This document shows, piece after piece, positions 46,282-56,000 of a DNA stretch of 64,000 nucleotides (positions within the stretch are counted from its first letter, which is position 1; every line of letters begins with the position of its first letter). The stretch spans positions 2,511,501-2,575,500 of the forward strand of contig NZ_CP014544.1 in NCBI RefSeq assembly GCF_001586255.1. The letters run 5' to 3'. Under the pieces are notes generated by a model. The model did no database searches and was not told the DNA's origin. It saw only the letters and a program-made list of their open reading frames with translations. The DNA comes from Zhongshania aliphaticivorans. GTDB lineage: Bacteria > Pseudomonadota > Gammaproteobacteria > Pseudomonadales > Spongiibacteraceae. The translations under genes were made by a program, and so were the position numbers.

Positions 46282-46569
46282 TTAAGCGCTTAGCCCAGAA
46301 ACAATAAGCTGAATGATTGGTATCAGCATTAGAATAGCAACGGGGTGCCAGGACTGGAGTATACGACTAGGCGGCGAGATTTTTTCGCGGCCCGCACTTT
46401 CTAAATAGCGACTAAACATCATATCGAAATATACCTCCGACGAAGTAAGCACCTTACTCACCGAGAAAACTGTATAGTACGCCCACGACAATTCATGAAC
46501 ATATTGGCATTCTGCCCCCTTATCGTCTTGCTCGGTATAGTGGATAGTAGCTTTTGCGGGCTGAGTCAC
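46282..46569 (-). CDS. hypothetical small tail-anchored protein
   Basis: A 95-residue ORF with a GTG start and no clear ribosome-binding site. The N-terminal 70 residues are polar and the C-terminus holds one predicted membrane helix (about 75-92, A-I-L-M-L-I-P-I-I-Q-L-I-V). No family is recognised. The isolated position makes it a weak call. Confidence 0.35.
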   Translation of the reverse strand: MTQPAKATIHYTEQDDKGAECQYVHELSWAYYTVFSVSKVLTSSEVYFDMMFSRYLESAGREKISPPSRILQSWHPVAILMLIPIIQLIVSGLSA

Positions 46570-46699
46570 AGGATTTAAAGTAAAACTAAGTTTGTTCGTT
46601 ATATAACTGCTATCAAATGCCTAGTTTGCCCCCAAGGCCCGTGAACATGCATGGCAATATTCAGCCTAGAAATAACTGCCGCAAGCTATGAACAGCGAA

Positions 46700-46705
46700 T
46701 ATAAT
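46700..46705 (+). promoter_or_regulatory. -10 element candidate for glsA
   Basis: A perfect TATAAT lies about 90 bases before the glutaminase ATG. No matching -35 hexamer is visible at 16-18 bases, so an activator may be needed. Confidence 0.4.
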
Positions 46706-46795
46706 ACCCCTAGCAACTTTTGTGGGTGGCGCGCTCTGCAGGTGTTCACCTCCATCTAAGACTTACTCTGATTCCGGGCACAACAACACCAAGCC

Positions 46796-47716
46796 ATGCA
46801 AGATATTCTCGACGACATCTGCGTTACCATGAAAGATCGCAGCGAACGCGGTAAGGTGGCAAATTATATCCCCCAACTCGCCTGCGTAAATCCGGAGCAA
46901 TTTGGCATTAGCGTAGCCCTAGCTGACGGACAGGTATTCAGCGCGGGTGACTCCGCCACCTTATTTTCCATCCAGAGCATTTCCAAGCTTTTCACCCTCA
47001 CTATTGCCTTGGGCAAGCTCGGCGATGCTGTGTGGTCAAGAGTCGGCAGAGAGCCCTCCGGCGACCCGTTTAACTCCATAGTTCAGCTCGAGCATGAAAG
47101 TGGTAAACCCCGCAATCCTTTCATCAACGCCGGCGCTATCGCGATTGTTGACGCCATTATGATGGGACATCAACCCAAAGAGACCCTCGCGGAAATACTG
47201 CAATTTGTGCGCTTTATCGCCAATGACAATAGTATTGGCATCGACGAGAAAGTAGCCCAGTCTGAACTTTTGACCGGCGACCGCAATGCGTCATTGGCAC
47301 ACTTTATGGCCTCGTTTGGTCGTTTTAAAAACCCTGTTGATTGTGTTTTGGGCACCTACTTCCATCATTGTTCCATCAGCATGAGTTGCCAGCAGCTGGC
47401 GCAAGCAGGCTTGTTCTTGGTGTCTGACGGTATTAATTCAAGCACTGGCGTCAGAGTTGTCTCTGCCCAACGGGCGCGGCGCATTAACTCGCTGATGATG
47501 ATGTGCGGGCATTACGACGGTTCTGGGGAATTTGCCTACCGAGTTGGTCTACCCGGAAAAAGTGGCGTCGGCGGCGGTATTCTCGCCATCGCGCCAGGTA
47601 AAGCCTCTATTGCGGTGTGGTCACCAGGCCTGGACAGTATCGGCAATAGCAAACTCGGCACTGAAGCACTCGAGATGCTCGTGCAAGCCACTGGCTGGTC
47701 GGTATTCGGCAATTAG
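46796..47716 (+). CDS. glsA: glutaminase
   Basis: The 306-residue protein has the beta-lactamase-like glutaminase fold with the catalytic S61-x-x-K64 pair in Q-S-I-S-K-L. The later G-K-S-G-V-G-G-G-I and N-P-F-I-N-A-G-A-I motifs are typical. It hydrolyses glutamine to glutamate and ammonia in the cytoplasm. It is followed by a strong bidirectional terminator and then convergent efp. Confidence 0.96.
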   Translation: MQDILDDICVTMKDRSERGKVANYIPQLACVNPEQFGISVALADGQVFSAGDSATLFSIQSISKLFTLTIALGKLGDAVWSRVGREPSGDPFNSIVQLEHESGKPRNPFINAGAIAIVDAIMMGHQPKETLAEILQFVRFIANDNSIGIDEKVAQSELLTGDRNASLAHFMASFGRFKNPVDCVLGTYFHHCSISMSCQQLAQAGLFLVSDGINSSTGVRVVSAQRARRINSLMMMCGHYDGSGEFAYRVGLPGKSGVGGGILAIAPGKASIAVWSPGLDSIGNSKLGTEALEMLVQATGWSVFGN

Positions 47717-47720
47717 CAGG

Positions 47721-47756
47721 CATAAAAAAACCGGCACTCAAGCCGGTTTTTTTATG
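47721..47756. terminator. bidirectional terminator between glsA and efp
   Basis: A 15 bp perfect stem (CATAAAAAAACCGGC / GCCGGTTTTTTTATG) around a 6-base loop, with A and T runs inside the arms. It serves both convergent genes. Confidence 0.85.
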
Positions 47757-47765
47757 CTTTCAGAC

Positions 47766-48338
47766 TTAAACAGGCGCTTTAGCGCGACACTTATACTCAC
47801 CGTTGCGAGTATCAATCTCGATCCAGTCGTCAATTTCACAGAAATCGGCTACTTTAACCACCGTGCCATTGCTCAATTGCGCAGGCTTCATCACCTTGCC
47901 AGAAGTATCGCCACGGGCGGAACCTTCGGTATAAACTATTTGACGAACAATAGTGGTCGGCAAGTCAACTGAGATCACTTTACCTTCAAAGAATACCGCT
48001 TCACATTCGTCAGTCATGCCATCGACGATATACGGTAAAACGCTTTCAATATCCTCAGCACTCAATTCATACTGGTTGAAGTCTTCGTCCATGAACACAT
48101 AGACGCCATCGGCAACATAGGAGTAGCTCACGGTAATTCTGTCTAGAATAACCGGCTCGACCTTGTCTTCTGACTTAAATACCGTCTCAGTAGAAGAACC
48201 GCTCAACAAGTTTTTGAGCTTCATTTTAACGATGGCGCTATTGCGACCAGACTTAGTGAACTCGGCTTTTTGAACTAGCCAGGGCTGGCCCTCGATCAGC
48301 ATCACGCTATTGGGCTTCATTTCTTGTGCGGTTTTCAT
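47766..48338 (-). CDS. efp: elongation factor P, arginine-rhamnosylated type
   Basis: The 190-residue EF-P has the three-domain fold and the loop K-S-G-R-N with R32 at its tip, the residue that is rhamnosylated in Pseudomonas. The start M-K-T-A-Q-E and [11 protein letters not shown] are typical of the EarP-dependent group rather than the lysyl-modified one. EF-P relieves stalls at consecutive prolines. The gene lies 50 bases downstream of earP, so the modifying enzyme and its substrate are made together. Confidence 0.96.
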   Translation of the reverse strand: MKTAQEMKPNSVMLIEGQPWLVQKAEFTKSGRNSAIVKMKLKNLLSGSSTETVFKSEDKVEPVILDRITVSYSYVADGVYVFMDEDFNQYELSAEDIESVLPYIVDGMTDECEAVFFEGKVISVDLPTTIVRQIVYTEGSARGDTSGKVMKPAQLSNGTVVKVADFCEIDDWIEIDTRNGEYKCRAKAPV

Positions 48339-48388
48339 ACTTGCATCCGAAAAAGGATTAATGGGATGCCATCAATTGCGGCTGCGTA

Positions 48389-49522
48389 TCATAACCAGTT
48401 TTGCTGAAATTGCACTAGCGAATCTGCAAGATTTTCTACTGCCATCTGGCGACCACACCAACGCTCTGCATGGCCCGCCAGCAGTGGCGATGCGCCAATC
48501 AGACTAAAGCAGCTCGCGGGGCAGTTTTGACTCTGATTCCAGGCCAACCAACAAGCCTTCATGGCCAAGCGCAAGTCAGGGGACAAACCCTCGCAATAGC
48601 GCTGTAAAAAGGCATCCAACTTAATTAAATGGGCGCCTTCTTCCTGCGGATAAATATGCCAAATAAACGGCCGCCCAGCCCATTGCGCCCGAACAAAAGA
48701 GTCCTCGCCGCGCACAATATTAAAGTCACAAGCCCATAGTAGTCGATCGTAATCGTCCTGACTCAGGAAAGGGAGCACCTGAATACTCAAGGCGCCGCGC
48801 CGATATAGGCGGCCGAGGTGAATTCTCGCTACGCCCAAGTAATTTGCCAGATCACCAAGAATTCGACCTTCGGGAACAAGAATATGAGAAGACCTTTCGG
48901 CATTCGCCAAGCTCGCCAGCCACGTCGATAAGCCGGTATTCTCATAGGAAAACAGTGATATTAATTGACTAGCTGCCGACCACTGAACGCCAAGATCCTG
49001 TAAAAAGCTAGCCTTGTGCACCTCGCACGATTGAAAGTCCTTGCGCCGCTGGATAAGACTCGATTCCCGCAGCAGCCCCCCAGTTTTCGAGGTAAATCCT
49101 GGAAAGAAGAAATACTTCGCTAAGGTATTCGCCTGCAAAGACGGCAGGCCATGGCAGCCCTCAACCCACTCCTCCGCACTTAAATATTCTAAATTCAACC
49201 ACAGCGGCGGTCGCTCACGCGCCGTCATGGCAGCAATATAATGCGTTGGCAACTCGCAGCCAAACGCCTCAATGACCACATCAGCCGCCTCAACACCTGA
49301 ACAATCTTCAGACCACCAGTGAATCGCAACGCCGCAATGATGTTGAACACGAAGATTGGGGTCAGCCGCTGGGTAAATTCGGCAAAAGGCCACGACATCA
49401 TCCAGCCATAGCCGCACGTCGAGGCCGTGGTCGGCAGCCAATTGACGCGCCAAACGCCAGCTCACGCCAATGTCACCGTAATTATCGATAACTCTACAGA
49501 AAAGATCCCAGCGATTGGGCAT
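48389..49522 (-). CDS. earP: EF-P arginine rhamnosyltransferase EarP
   Basis: A 377-residue GT-B glycosyltransferase (formerly DUF2331). The start has D13 and D17 in V-I-D-N-Y-G-D-I-G, the residues needed for activity in characterised EarP, and the C-terminal R-G-E-D-S-F-V-R-A-Q-W motif supplies the conserved Glu. It transfers rhamnose from dTDP-rhamnose to Arg32 of EF-P. Directly upstream of efp on the same strand. Confidence 0.95.
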   Translation of the reverse strand: MPNRWDLFCRVIDNYGDIGVSWRLARQLAADHGLDVRLWLDDVVAFCRIYPAADPNLRVQHHCGVAIHWWSEDCSGVEAADVVIEAFGCELPTHYIAAMTARERPPLWLNLEYLSAEEWVEGCHGLPSLQANTLAKYFFFPGFTSKTGGLLRESSLIQRRKDFQSCEVHKASFLQDLGVQWSAASQLISLFSYENTGLSTWLASLANAERSSHILVPEGRILGDLANYLGVARIHLGRLYRRGALSIQVLPFLSQDDYDRLLWACDFNIVRGEDSFVRAQWAGRPFIWHIYPQEEGAHLIKLDAFLQRYCEGLSPDLRLAMKACWLAWNQSQNCPASCFSLIGASPLLAGHAERWCGRQMAVENLADSLVQFQQNWL

Positions 49523-49605
49523 AACAACCTGCGACAGTAAAATGAAACGCTCCGGTAGGGGCCCATCCGCCTATTATGCCTAAGGCAAGGCGACAGGCAA
49601 TATAA

Positions 49606-50307
49606 TTAACGCTGTTTGGCAAACCACTGACGAAGCGCGAGATAATCCTTTAACAAAGCCTCGGCCTCATAGTATTTACTGCCATCCCGCGTTGAAATAG
49701 GTGCCAAGGAAGCGCGCAAGCGCGCTTGCTCATCCAACAAATATAAGCGAAAGCCGTGTGCTATTTCGGGGCCACTTAACTTGGCCGCCACGTTCACGCT
49801 CGCCAGCTCAGCTTCGTCCATGCGGTAACTCTGCAAACCCATGCTTCGCTCAAAAATCGCGGCTTGCGCTGGATCATCAGCCCTCAAACCGATAAAGCGA
49901 GCATCGAACCACGGCACATAATTAGCGAGCTTTTCAATACTATCGTGCTCTGGATCGATACTGTAAAACTGGACTTGTAGGTCTTTAAATTGCTTTTCCT
50001 TATCGAGTAATTTCTGAAAACCCGCGAGGCTCGACAACATCGTTGGGCAGATGTCTGGGCACTGAGTGTAGCCATAGCTAATTAATTGCCAGCGCCCCAA
50101 AAAATCCGCTTTATGGACAAGCTCACCGCGATGATTGCGCAATTCAAAGCTTGGCAGCTCTAGTGGCGCCGCTAGAACCGCACCATTGACGTCAGGGGCT
50201 TGCTGAAACTGCGTTCGCAAGATGGAATTTGCCATAAAGGCACTGCTTATGAGTACCGCCGCCAGCAAGCTGGGAATCAAATATCGCGGGAGTGGGCCGC
50301 GACTCAT
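49606..50307 (-). CDS. SCO1/SenC copper chaperone of the oxidase operon
   Basis: The 233-residue protein has an N-terminal anchor helix (about 8-28) and a thioredoxin-like domain with the copper motif C-P-D-I-C-P and the later His in A-H-G-F-R-L-Y. SCO proteins deliver copper to the Cu-A site of subunit II. It overlaps the subunit IV gene by four bases and is the last gene of the operon. Confidence 0.93.
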   Translation of the reverse strand: MSRGPLPRYLIPSLLAAVLISSAFMANSILRTQFQQAPDVNGAVLAAPLELPSFELRNHRGELVHKADFLGRWQLISYGYTQCPDICPTMLSSLAGFQKLLDKEKQFKDLQVQFYSIDPEHDSIEKLANYVPWFDARFIGLRADDPAQAAIFERSMGLQSYRMDEAELASVNVAAKLSGPEIAHGFRLYLLDEQARLRASLAPISTRDGSKYYEAEALLKDYLALRQWFAKQR

Positions 50308-50648
50308 GTCCCCCCCGACATAAAGGTAAGACGACTTAAAAAGGTGTAATCAGCCTCTACCGCCATAAAACCAATAAACACCACTATCGCAATAACCGGC
50401 AGGCCCAGGGCCAATTTTAAGGTACTGGGCTCCCAGGCAAAGTGCATGAACACGGTGATGATTAGGCCTGCTTTAAGAAACATAAACACCAGTATTAAGG
50501 TCCAGCGCAAATACCCAACAAAATGAAAATAATCGACGGCGTACGACATTGAGCTGAGCACAAACAGCAGTATCCACACTTTAAAATATAAACCTATAGG
50601 GTGTTGCTGCCCCTCGCCATGACTCGCTGTTTCAGGCTGACCACTCAT
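50304..50648 (-). CDS. cytochrome c oxidase subunit IV
   Basis: From the ATG at 50648 (AAGGAG lies just upstream) the protein has 114 residues with three membrane helices (about 22-42, 48-68, 80-100), the pattern of the small subunit IV (COX4_pro/CtaF type). The longer reading from 50708 would overlap the subunit III gene and lacks a ribosome-binding site. It stabilises the oxidase complex. Confidence 0.88.
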   Translation of the reverse strand: MSGQPETASHGEGQQHPIGLYFKVWILLFVLSSMSYAVDYFHFVGYLRWTLILVFMFLKAGLIITVFMHFAWEPSTLKLALGLPVIAIVVFIGFMAVEADYTFLSRLTFMSGGT

Positions 50649-50658
50649 ATTGAGCTCC

Positions 50659-51336
50659 TTACCACAAATAGAAAAAGGCAAAAATAAAGACCCAAACCAG
50701 ATCGACAAAATGCCAATACAGGCCGGTTATTTCAACGATTTGAAAACCCCGCTCATCGTAGTGGCCTCGCAACACCTTAAAAGCAACTACGGTAAGATAA
50801 ATCACGCCAATACTTACGTGCACACCGTGGAAACCGGTAATCATAAAGAACGCGGAGCCAAACTGAGCGGCCCCCATAGGGTTAGACCAAGGCCTAACGC
50901 CTTCATCTAATATCAGTTTGCTCCACTCAAACGCCTGCATCCCGACAAAGCTGGCGCCGAGAATTGCTGTGGCAATCATCAATTTAAACGTGGCGGCTTT
51001 ATTGCGCTGGTAGGCGCAGTTAACCGCCATTGCCATGGTGCCGCTACTGGTAATCAGAATAAACGTCATAATCGCAATGAGCAGCAAAGGGATGTCCGCG
51101 CCACCAACGTGTAAGGCAAACACCTCACTCGTCAGGGGCCAACTGTCCGTTGCTGACATCCGTACGTTCATATAGCCAATAAGGAAAATGCTAAAGATAA
51201 AGGTATCACTGAGTAGGAATATCCACATCATCAGCTTGCCCCAGGAAAGCTTAAACACCTCCCTGTCGGCGCCCCAGTCATTGACTAGATTCTGCCAATA
51301 ACTACTCTTTGCATTCACTGCGGGAATACTCGCCAT
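50659..51336 (-). CDS. ctaE: cytochrome c oxidase subunit III
   Basis: From the ATG at 51336 it has 225 residues and about six predicted helices, with F-S-I-F-L-I-G-Y, the E in A-F-E-W-S-K and G-F-H-G-V-H-V-S-I-G, the standard subunit III core motifs, and the C-terminal W-H-F-V-D-L-V-W. The ATG at 51375 is possible but overlaps the gene before it. It is the second of two subunit III-like genes in the operon. Confidence 0.92.
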   Translation of the reverse strand: MASIPAVNAKSSYWQNLVNDWGADREVFKLSWGKLMMWIFLLSDTFIFSIFLIGYMNVRMSATDSWPLTSEVFALHVGGADIPLLLIAIMTFILITSSGTMAMAVNCAYQRNKAATFKLMIATAILGASFVGMQAFEWSKLILDEGVRPWSNPMGAAQFGSAFFMITGFHGVHVSIGVIYLTVVAFKVLRGHYDERGFQIVEITGLYWHFVDLVWVFIFAFFYLW

Positions 51337-51340
51337 GATC

Positions 51341-52021
51341 TCATCCCAGGCCGCAGGCTGCGGCAATAAGTGCATAGGTTTCAGGAGTGCGGGTCAGTAT
51401 GAAAAACAATACAAACCATAGGCCCAACAAGTAATGCCAATACACCGCGCAGGCTTCTATCGCCGCGTGGCGATTCTGTAAATCGCCCTCCTCTCGCAAG
51501 CTATTCACCACCCGTCCCAGTGCCACCAAACCACCAACAAGGTGTAAAACGTGTAAGCCAGTTAAGATATAAAAATAACTATTCGCCGGATTGCCTGCAA
51601 CGCTGTAGCCCATCCCGGCCAAAAACTGCCATACCGATATTTGTAAAATAATAAAAAGTATTGCCAGTACCGCGCCTGTCGCTAGCAGCACCAGTAGGCG
51701 AAAATGGTGATTGCGGCGCAGTGCATAAACGGCTCCTTGCATTGCAACACTGGCCAACACTAATACACCGGAGTTAATCCACAACCGCATAGAATTGGTA
51801 AAAGGTTGCCAGGGCTCGCCAGCTAGCGCTAAAAAGTCGTCGTATTGAGATCGACTGATAAAGGTAACGAAAAACAGCAGGAAAAATACGCTAATAATCA
51901 CTAGCATAAACCGCAGTGATATTTTAACCGCGGGGGTATAAGCGGTACGACCCCATTCAGCGCTCGTACCCTGCGCCTCGGGGATCCATGGTTTTTCTGA
52001 CAGAATTCCAAACCAGCCCAT
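51341..52021 (-). CDS. second subunit III-like oxidase protein
   Basis: A 226-residue protein with about five helices. It carries the subunit III features H-V-L-H-L-V-G-G and Y-W-H-Y-L-L-G-L-W near its end but is much more divergent than the next gene. Its start overlaps the subunit I stop by one base. Two subunit III proteins in one oxidase operon are found in some alphaproteobacterial and gammaproteobacterial aa3 oxidases. It may be an assembly factor or a structural addition. Confidence 0.85.
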   Translation of the reverse strand: MGWFGILSEKPWIPEAQGTSAEWGRTAYTPAVKISLRFMLVIISVFFLLFFVTFISRSQYDDFLALAGEPWQPFTNSMRLWINSGVLVLASVAMQGAVYALRRNHHFRLLVLLATGAVLAILFIILQISVWQFLAGMGYSVAGNPANSYFYILTGLHVLHLVGGLVALGRVVNSLREEGDLQNRHAAIEACAVYWHYLLGLWFVLFFILTRTPETYALIAAACGLG

Positions 52022-53787
52022 TACTCACCCTCCCCAACCCGGCGACCACCGGCTTCGTACTCCACATTTTCTTCGGCGACATGCTGGGGGATGAAATCTT
52101 GCTTGGCGCCCGGCACGCTGTAATCGTAGGCCCAGCGATGCACAGTTGGTAATGCGTCGCCCCAGTTGCCGTGCGCTGGCGGCACATCGGGAGTATGCCA
52201 CTCTAGGGACGCAACCCCCCAAGGGTTGCGCACCGAGCGTGGACCTGAGCGCAGAGTCCAGATTACATTCACGACAAACACCAGCTGGAATAGAGCAACA
52301 ATAATCGCGGCAATGGTAATGTCTTCATTTAAGACGTGGGCCGACTCCGGAATAAACGAGGTATCACCCAGTGCGTAGTAGCGCCGCGGTACACCGAGAA
52401 AGCCCAAGTAATGCATCGGTAAATAAATCGCATAAGTACCAAGAAAAGTACCCCAAAAATGCACTTTGCCAAGACCGGTGTGCAATTGCTTTCCGCTAAC
52501 CAGTGGAAACCAATGATAGAGCGCCGCAAACAGGACCATTATCGGCGACACCCCCATCACCATATGGAAATGGGCAACCACAAAGAAGGTGTCAGATAAG
52601 GGCAAATCCACCACCACGTTACCCAAAAACAAACCGCTTAAGCCGCCATGAGTAAAGGTGAAAATAAAACCGATGGCAAACAGCATCGGTACGGTGAGAT
52701 GGATATTACCCCGCCACAAGGTAAGCACCCAGTTATACACTTTGATCGCCGTAGGCACGGCAATAATTAAAGTGGTGGTAGCAAAGAAAAAGCCGAAATA
52801 CGGATTCATGCCACTAACATACATATGGTGGGCCCATACAATAAAACTAAGCCCGCCGATAATAACAATTGCCCACACCATCATGCGGTAGCCAAAGATA
52901 TTCTTGCGAGCATGAACACTCAAAACGTCGCTGACCATACCAAAGGCTGGCAGCGCCACGATGTACACTTCAGGGTGACCAAAGAACCAAAACAAATGCT
53001 GAAACAGAATGGGACTGCCGCCCTCGTGATTTAAGGGCTCACCCAAGGACACTATCGCTGGCATAAAAAAGCTAGTGCCTAATAGGGCGTCAAACAACAT
53101 CATGATGGCGCTAACCAATAGCGCCGGAAACGCCAGCAAACCGAGGATGGTCGCGGTGAGGATACCCCAAATAGTCAAGGGCATACGCATTAAGGTCATG
53201 CCCCGTGTACGGGCTTGAAAAATTGTGGTGACGTAATTCAGACCACCCATGGTAAAAGCAATAATAAAGATCGTCAGCGACAATAGCATTAGCACAATAC
53301 CGCTGCCCGCTCCCGGAGTACCAGCTAATATCGACTGCGGCGGATACAAAGTCCAACCTGCGCCGGTCGGGCCCCCAGTCACAAAAAAGCTACTCAGCAA
53401 GACAATAACCGACGCGAGATAAAACCAGTAACTGAGCATATTCAAATACGGAAACACCATGTCTCTGGTACCGACCATCAGCGGAATTAAGTAATTGCCA
53501 AAGCCGCCTAACAACAGCGCAGTAAGCAGATAAATCACCATTATCATGCCGTGCATGGTCACAAACTGCAGATAGGCATCCGGACTAATAAAATTAAATT
53601 CACCGGGAAAACCCAATTGCAGGCGCATGAGCACCGACAATAACAAGGCTATTAAACCTACAAATATCGCCGTTACCGAATATTGAATGGCGATGACTTT
53701 GTGGTCTTGGCTCCAAATATATTTACCAATAAAGGTTTTAGGATGGTGTAAATGAGCGGTTTGATCAGCGATGGCAATATGTGTCAT
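52021..53787 (-). CDS. ctaD: cytochrome c oxidase subunit I
   Basis: The 588-residue protein has twelve predicted helices. H-P-E-V-Y-I with the preceding W-F-F-G gives the Cu-B His and the proton-channel Glu of A1-type oxidases, and the later H-H-M-Y-V, T-H-G-G-L-S and F-H-M-V-M-G motifs supply the haem and Cu-B ligands. It houses the haem a, a3-CuB centre that reduces oxygen and pumps protons. It overlaps subunit II by four bases upstream and subunit III-like by one base downstream. Confidence 0.97.
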   Translation of the reverse strand: MTHIAIADQTAHLHHPKTFIGKYIWSQDHKVIAIQYSVTAIFVGLIALLLSVLMRLQLGFPGEFNFISPDAYLQFVTMHGMIMVIYLLTALLLGGFGNYLIPLMVGTRDMVFPYLNMLSYWFYLASVIVLLSSFFVTGGPTGAGWTLYPPQSILAGTPGAGSGIVLMLLSLTIFIIAFTMGGLNYVTTIFQARTRGMTLMRMPLTIWGILTATILGLLAFPALLVSAIMMLFDALLGTSFFMPAIVSLGEPLNHEGGSPILFQHLFWFFGHPEVYIVALPAFGMVSDVLSVHARKNIFGYRMMVWAIVIIGGLSFIVWAHHMYVSGMNPYFGFFFATTTLIIAVPTAIKVYNWVLTLWRGNIHLTVPMLFAIGFIFTFTHGGLSGLFLGNVVVDLPLSDTFFVVAHFHMVMGVSPIMVLFAALYHWFPLVSGKQLHTGLGKVHFWGTFLGTYAIYLPMHYLGFLGVPRRYYALGDTSFIPESAHVLNEDITIAAIIVALFQLVFVVNVIWTLRSGPRSVRNPWGVASLEWHTPDVPPAHGNWGDALPTVHRWAYDYSVPGAKQDFIPQHVAEENVEYEAGGRRVGEGE

Positions 53788-55202
53788 GGTTGTTGCACCC
53801 CCTCTGCAATTGTTGCCCGTGCAAGCTGTTCTTGATGGCTACCCGACACTGGCAAGGTCGCGATATACGCCAGTAAATCTTGCAGACGTTCAGGGCTTTG
53901 AATCGTGCTGGTCATTAAGCGCATTTGGGAACCGTACTGATCTTTGGGGTGCTTGCCCCGCCAGCCGGTGCTGAAATATTTTAGCTGCGTGTATAAATAC
54001 CAATCGGCCTGCCCTGCCAGTTGCGGCGCTTGCAATGCCGCAGTGCCCTGGCCATTAGCGCCATGACAAACGACACAAGGCTGGTAAACCTGGGCGCCGC
54101 GTGCAGGGTCACCACCCAAGGTAGCGGGCGCAGCCACCACGGGCAGGCTTTCAATATAGGCGAGCAGATTGTGTAGATCTTCAGCCTTAGTCACCGACTT
54201 CGCCATAGCGGCCATTTGTTGGCCGCTGCTGTCTGCAGGGTGAGCCCCGCGAATGCCCTCGCGGTAATAGCGCAGCTGGCGGTCCATATACCACGCCGCC
54301 AAGCCACTTAAATTAGGTGCCTGCATTGCGGCCAAACCACCGCCGTTCACGCCGTGACAGGCGGCACACGTAGAATACAGCTGTTTGCCCGCCACTAGGT
54401 CTGGCGCTGGGCTACGCTGAGTTTGGGCAAAGGTCGGCTGGCGGTTCAACCACGCTAAATAGGCGTCTTCTTCCTCAATAATCACTTGGGCGCGCATGGT
54501 AAAGTGCGCGACGCCGCAGAGCTCTTCACAAAGAATATCAAAGGTGCCAACCCGGCTAGGTTCAAACCATTGATAGGTCACGGTGCCTGGCACCAAATCC
54601 ATTTTTACTCGAAATTGCGGCACCGCAAAATTGTGTAACACATCATTTGAGCGCAAAAGCATCTTCACCGGTTTGCCCACTGGCAGATGCAATTGATGGC
54701 TGTTTACGATGAGATCGTCTTGACCTTTGGGATCTTCAGGATCAATACCATAGGGGTTTGTCGCAGTAACAAAGCGTGCATCGGCACCGCCAAGCTCACC
54801 GTCCGCGCCGGGGAACCGAAAGGTCCACTGCCACTGCTGACCAATTGCCTCAACATTCGTCGCCTCGCTCGGCACATTCACAACCTTAGCCCAGGCAATT
54901 AAACCGGGGGTGAGCATGGCGATAACGCCGATGGCGGTGAGACCGGTAAGCCATAATTCAAGTTTTTTACTTTCCGGTTCATAATGCGCCTGATGCTTAC
55001 CGGTATGTTTATAGCGCCACACTACCCACGCTAAAAAGCAGTTAACGGCAATGAAAACCAGGCCGGTAATCCAGAAGGAGATTTCGATAGTGGTGTCGAT
55101 AGCACCCCAGTTAGACGCAATGGGCGTCAGCCACCAAGGGCTGTAGAGATGGAACAGAACCGTGATAATCACCAGTCCTAAAATAATTAGTGCTATTACC
55201 AT
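53784..55202 (-). CDS. ctaC: cytochrome c oxidase subunit II with two cytochrome c domains
   Basis: From the ATG at 55202 (AAGGGA upstream) it has 472 residues: an N-terminal membrane helix pair (about 3-25 and 45-65), a periplasmic cupredoxin domain with the Cu-A motif C-E-E-L-C-G-V-A-H-F-T-M, and two c-type haem domains, each with C-x-x-C-H (C-A-A-C-H and C-V-V-C-H) and a later Met. Standard caa3 oxidases have one fused cytochrome c; two domains in tandem resemble a fused cytochrome c4. It heads the operon. Confidence 0.94.
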   Translation of the reverse strand: MVIALIILGLVIITVLFHLYSPWWLTPIASNWGAIDTTIEISFWITGLVFIAVNCFLAWVVWRYKHTGKHQAHYEPESKKLELWLTGLTAIGVIAMLTPGLIAWAKVVNVPSEATNVEAIGQQWQWTFRFPGADGELGGADARFVTATNPYGIDPEDPKGQDDLIVNSHQLHLPVGKPVKMLLRSNDVLHNFAVPQFRVKMDLVPGTVTYQWFEPSRVGTFDILCEELCGVAHFTMRAQVIIEEEDAYLAWLNRQPTFAQTQRSPAPDLVAGKQLYSTCAACHGVNGGGLAAMQAPNLSGLAAWYMDRQLRYYREGIRGAHPADSSGQQMAAMAKSVTKAEDLHNLLAYIESLPVVAAPATLGGDPARGAQVYQPCVVCHGANGQGTAALQAPQLAGQADWYLYTQLKYFSTGWRGKHPKDQYGSQMRLMTSTIQSPERLQDLLAYIATLPVSGSHQEQLARATIAEGVQQP

Positions 55203-56000
55203 GACGCATCCCTTATCGAGTTCATCAGGTATCAGTAAAACCTGGCATTGCGCCAGACTGCGTTTACCGCATCCCATTTCACCAAAGCAACAGTCTTTAC
55301 GATGACTGCTTATTCTTTTTTGCGAATCCGCTGCTTCGATAAAACGACAGGTTTACATACCGTAAACTACCGAGATTAGCGCCATAGACTAGCCCCCAGC
55401 CCTGCCCTACAACTAATTGTTCAGCAACGATTTATCACTCTGTAAGCATAGCGGCATATAGTGCAATTACCACTTAAATGCCGTCACATTATTTTTAGCT
55501 ATTTATTGGTTTTTTCAACAACCATCGCACTGCTTCTTCGCAAGCGAAGTTCACAACTAAACTAAAGCAATTTTCGGCATTTTAAAATTATCAATACACA
55601 AATAATTTCATTACATCGAGTTAGCAATCAATAATGACGCGCCATAAACAAGACAATATATTATTAATTTATTATTTAAAAACAATCAGTTATCGAAATT
55701 TTTGCAACTTTAAAACCACACCACTATACCGAATAAAAATGAGATTAAATTACTAAAAAAATTATTCTAAGCTTAAAACGGTATAAGCATCACTAGCCCC
55801 TTAATTATTCCCCAAGACAAAAGAGCATCAAGCCTCCGCCAAAATTACGCCTCCCGCTCCCACAAGCAGGCACTAGCAGCCCATTTTTCGTACCCTGCGC
55901 CCTATTCCAGATTTAAATAACGCCACTCGTGATTCCATTACGCCAATAATTCTGCATAAAATAGACCTAAACAAAGCAATTGGAATCAAAAGGAATCCCA
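55203..56000. other. long AT-rich gene-free region between ctaC and the Lrp gene
   Basis: About 800 bases without a supported gene, and more AT-rich than the flanking genes, particularly 55600-55790. It holds the promoters of divergent ctaC and the Lrp gene, the palindrome at 55351-55367 and a CTTCGC-AA-GCGAAG dyad at 55536-55549. A small RNA or a decayed gene is possible but is not visible. Confidence 0.5.
55351..55367. promoter_or_regulatory. perfect palindrome upstream of the oxidase operon
   Basis: GTTTAC-ATACC-GTAAAC is a 6-5-6 inverted repeat about 150 bases before the ctaC start. It does not match an FNR/ANR box. It could bind a regulator of the oxidase operon or of the divergent Lrp gene. 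Confidence 0.45.

Noticed and set aside
55321-55700. FNR/ANR box in front of the oxidase operon
   Set aside because: No TTGAT-N4-ATCAA-like site was found in the upstream region.
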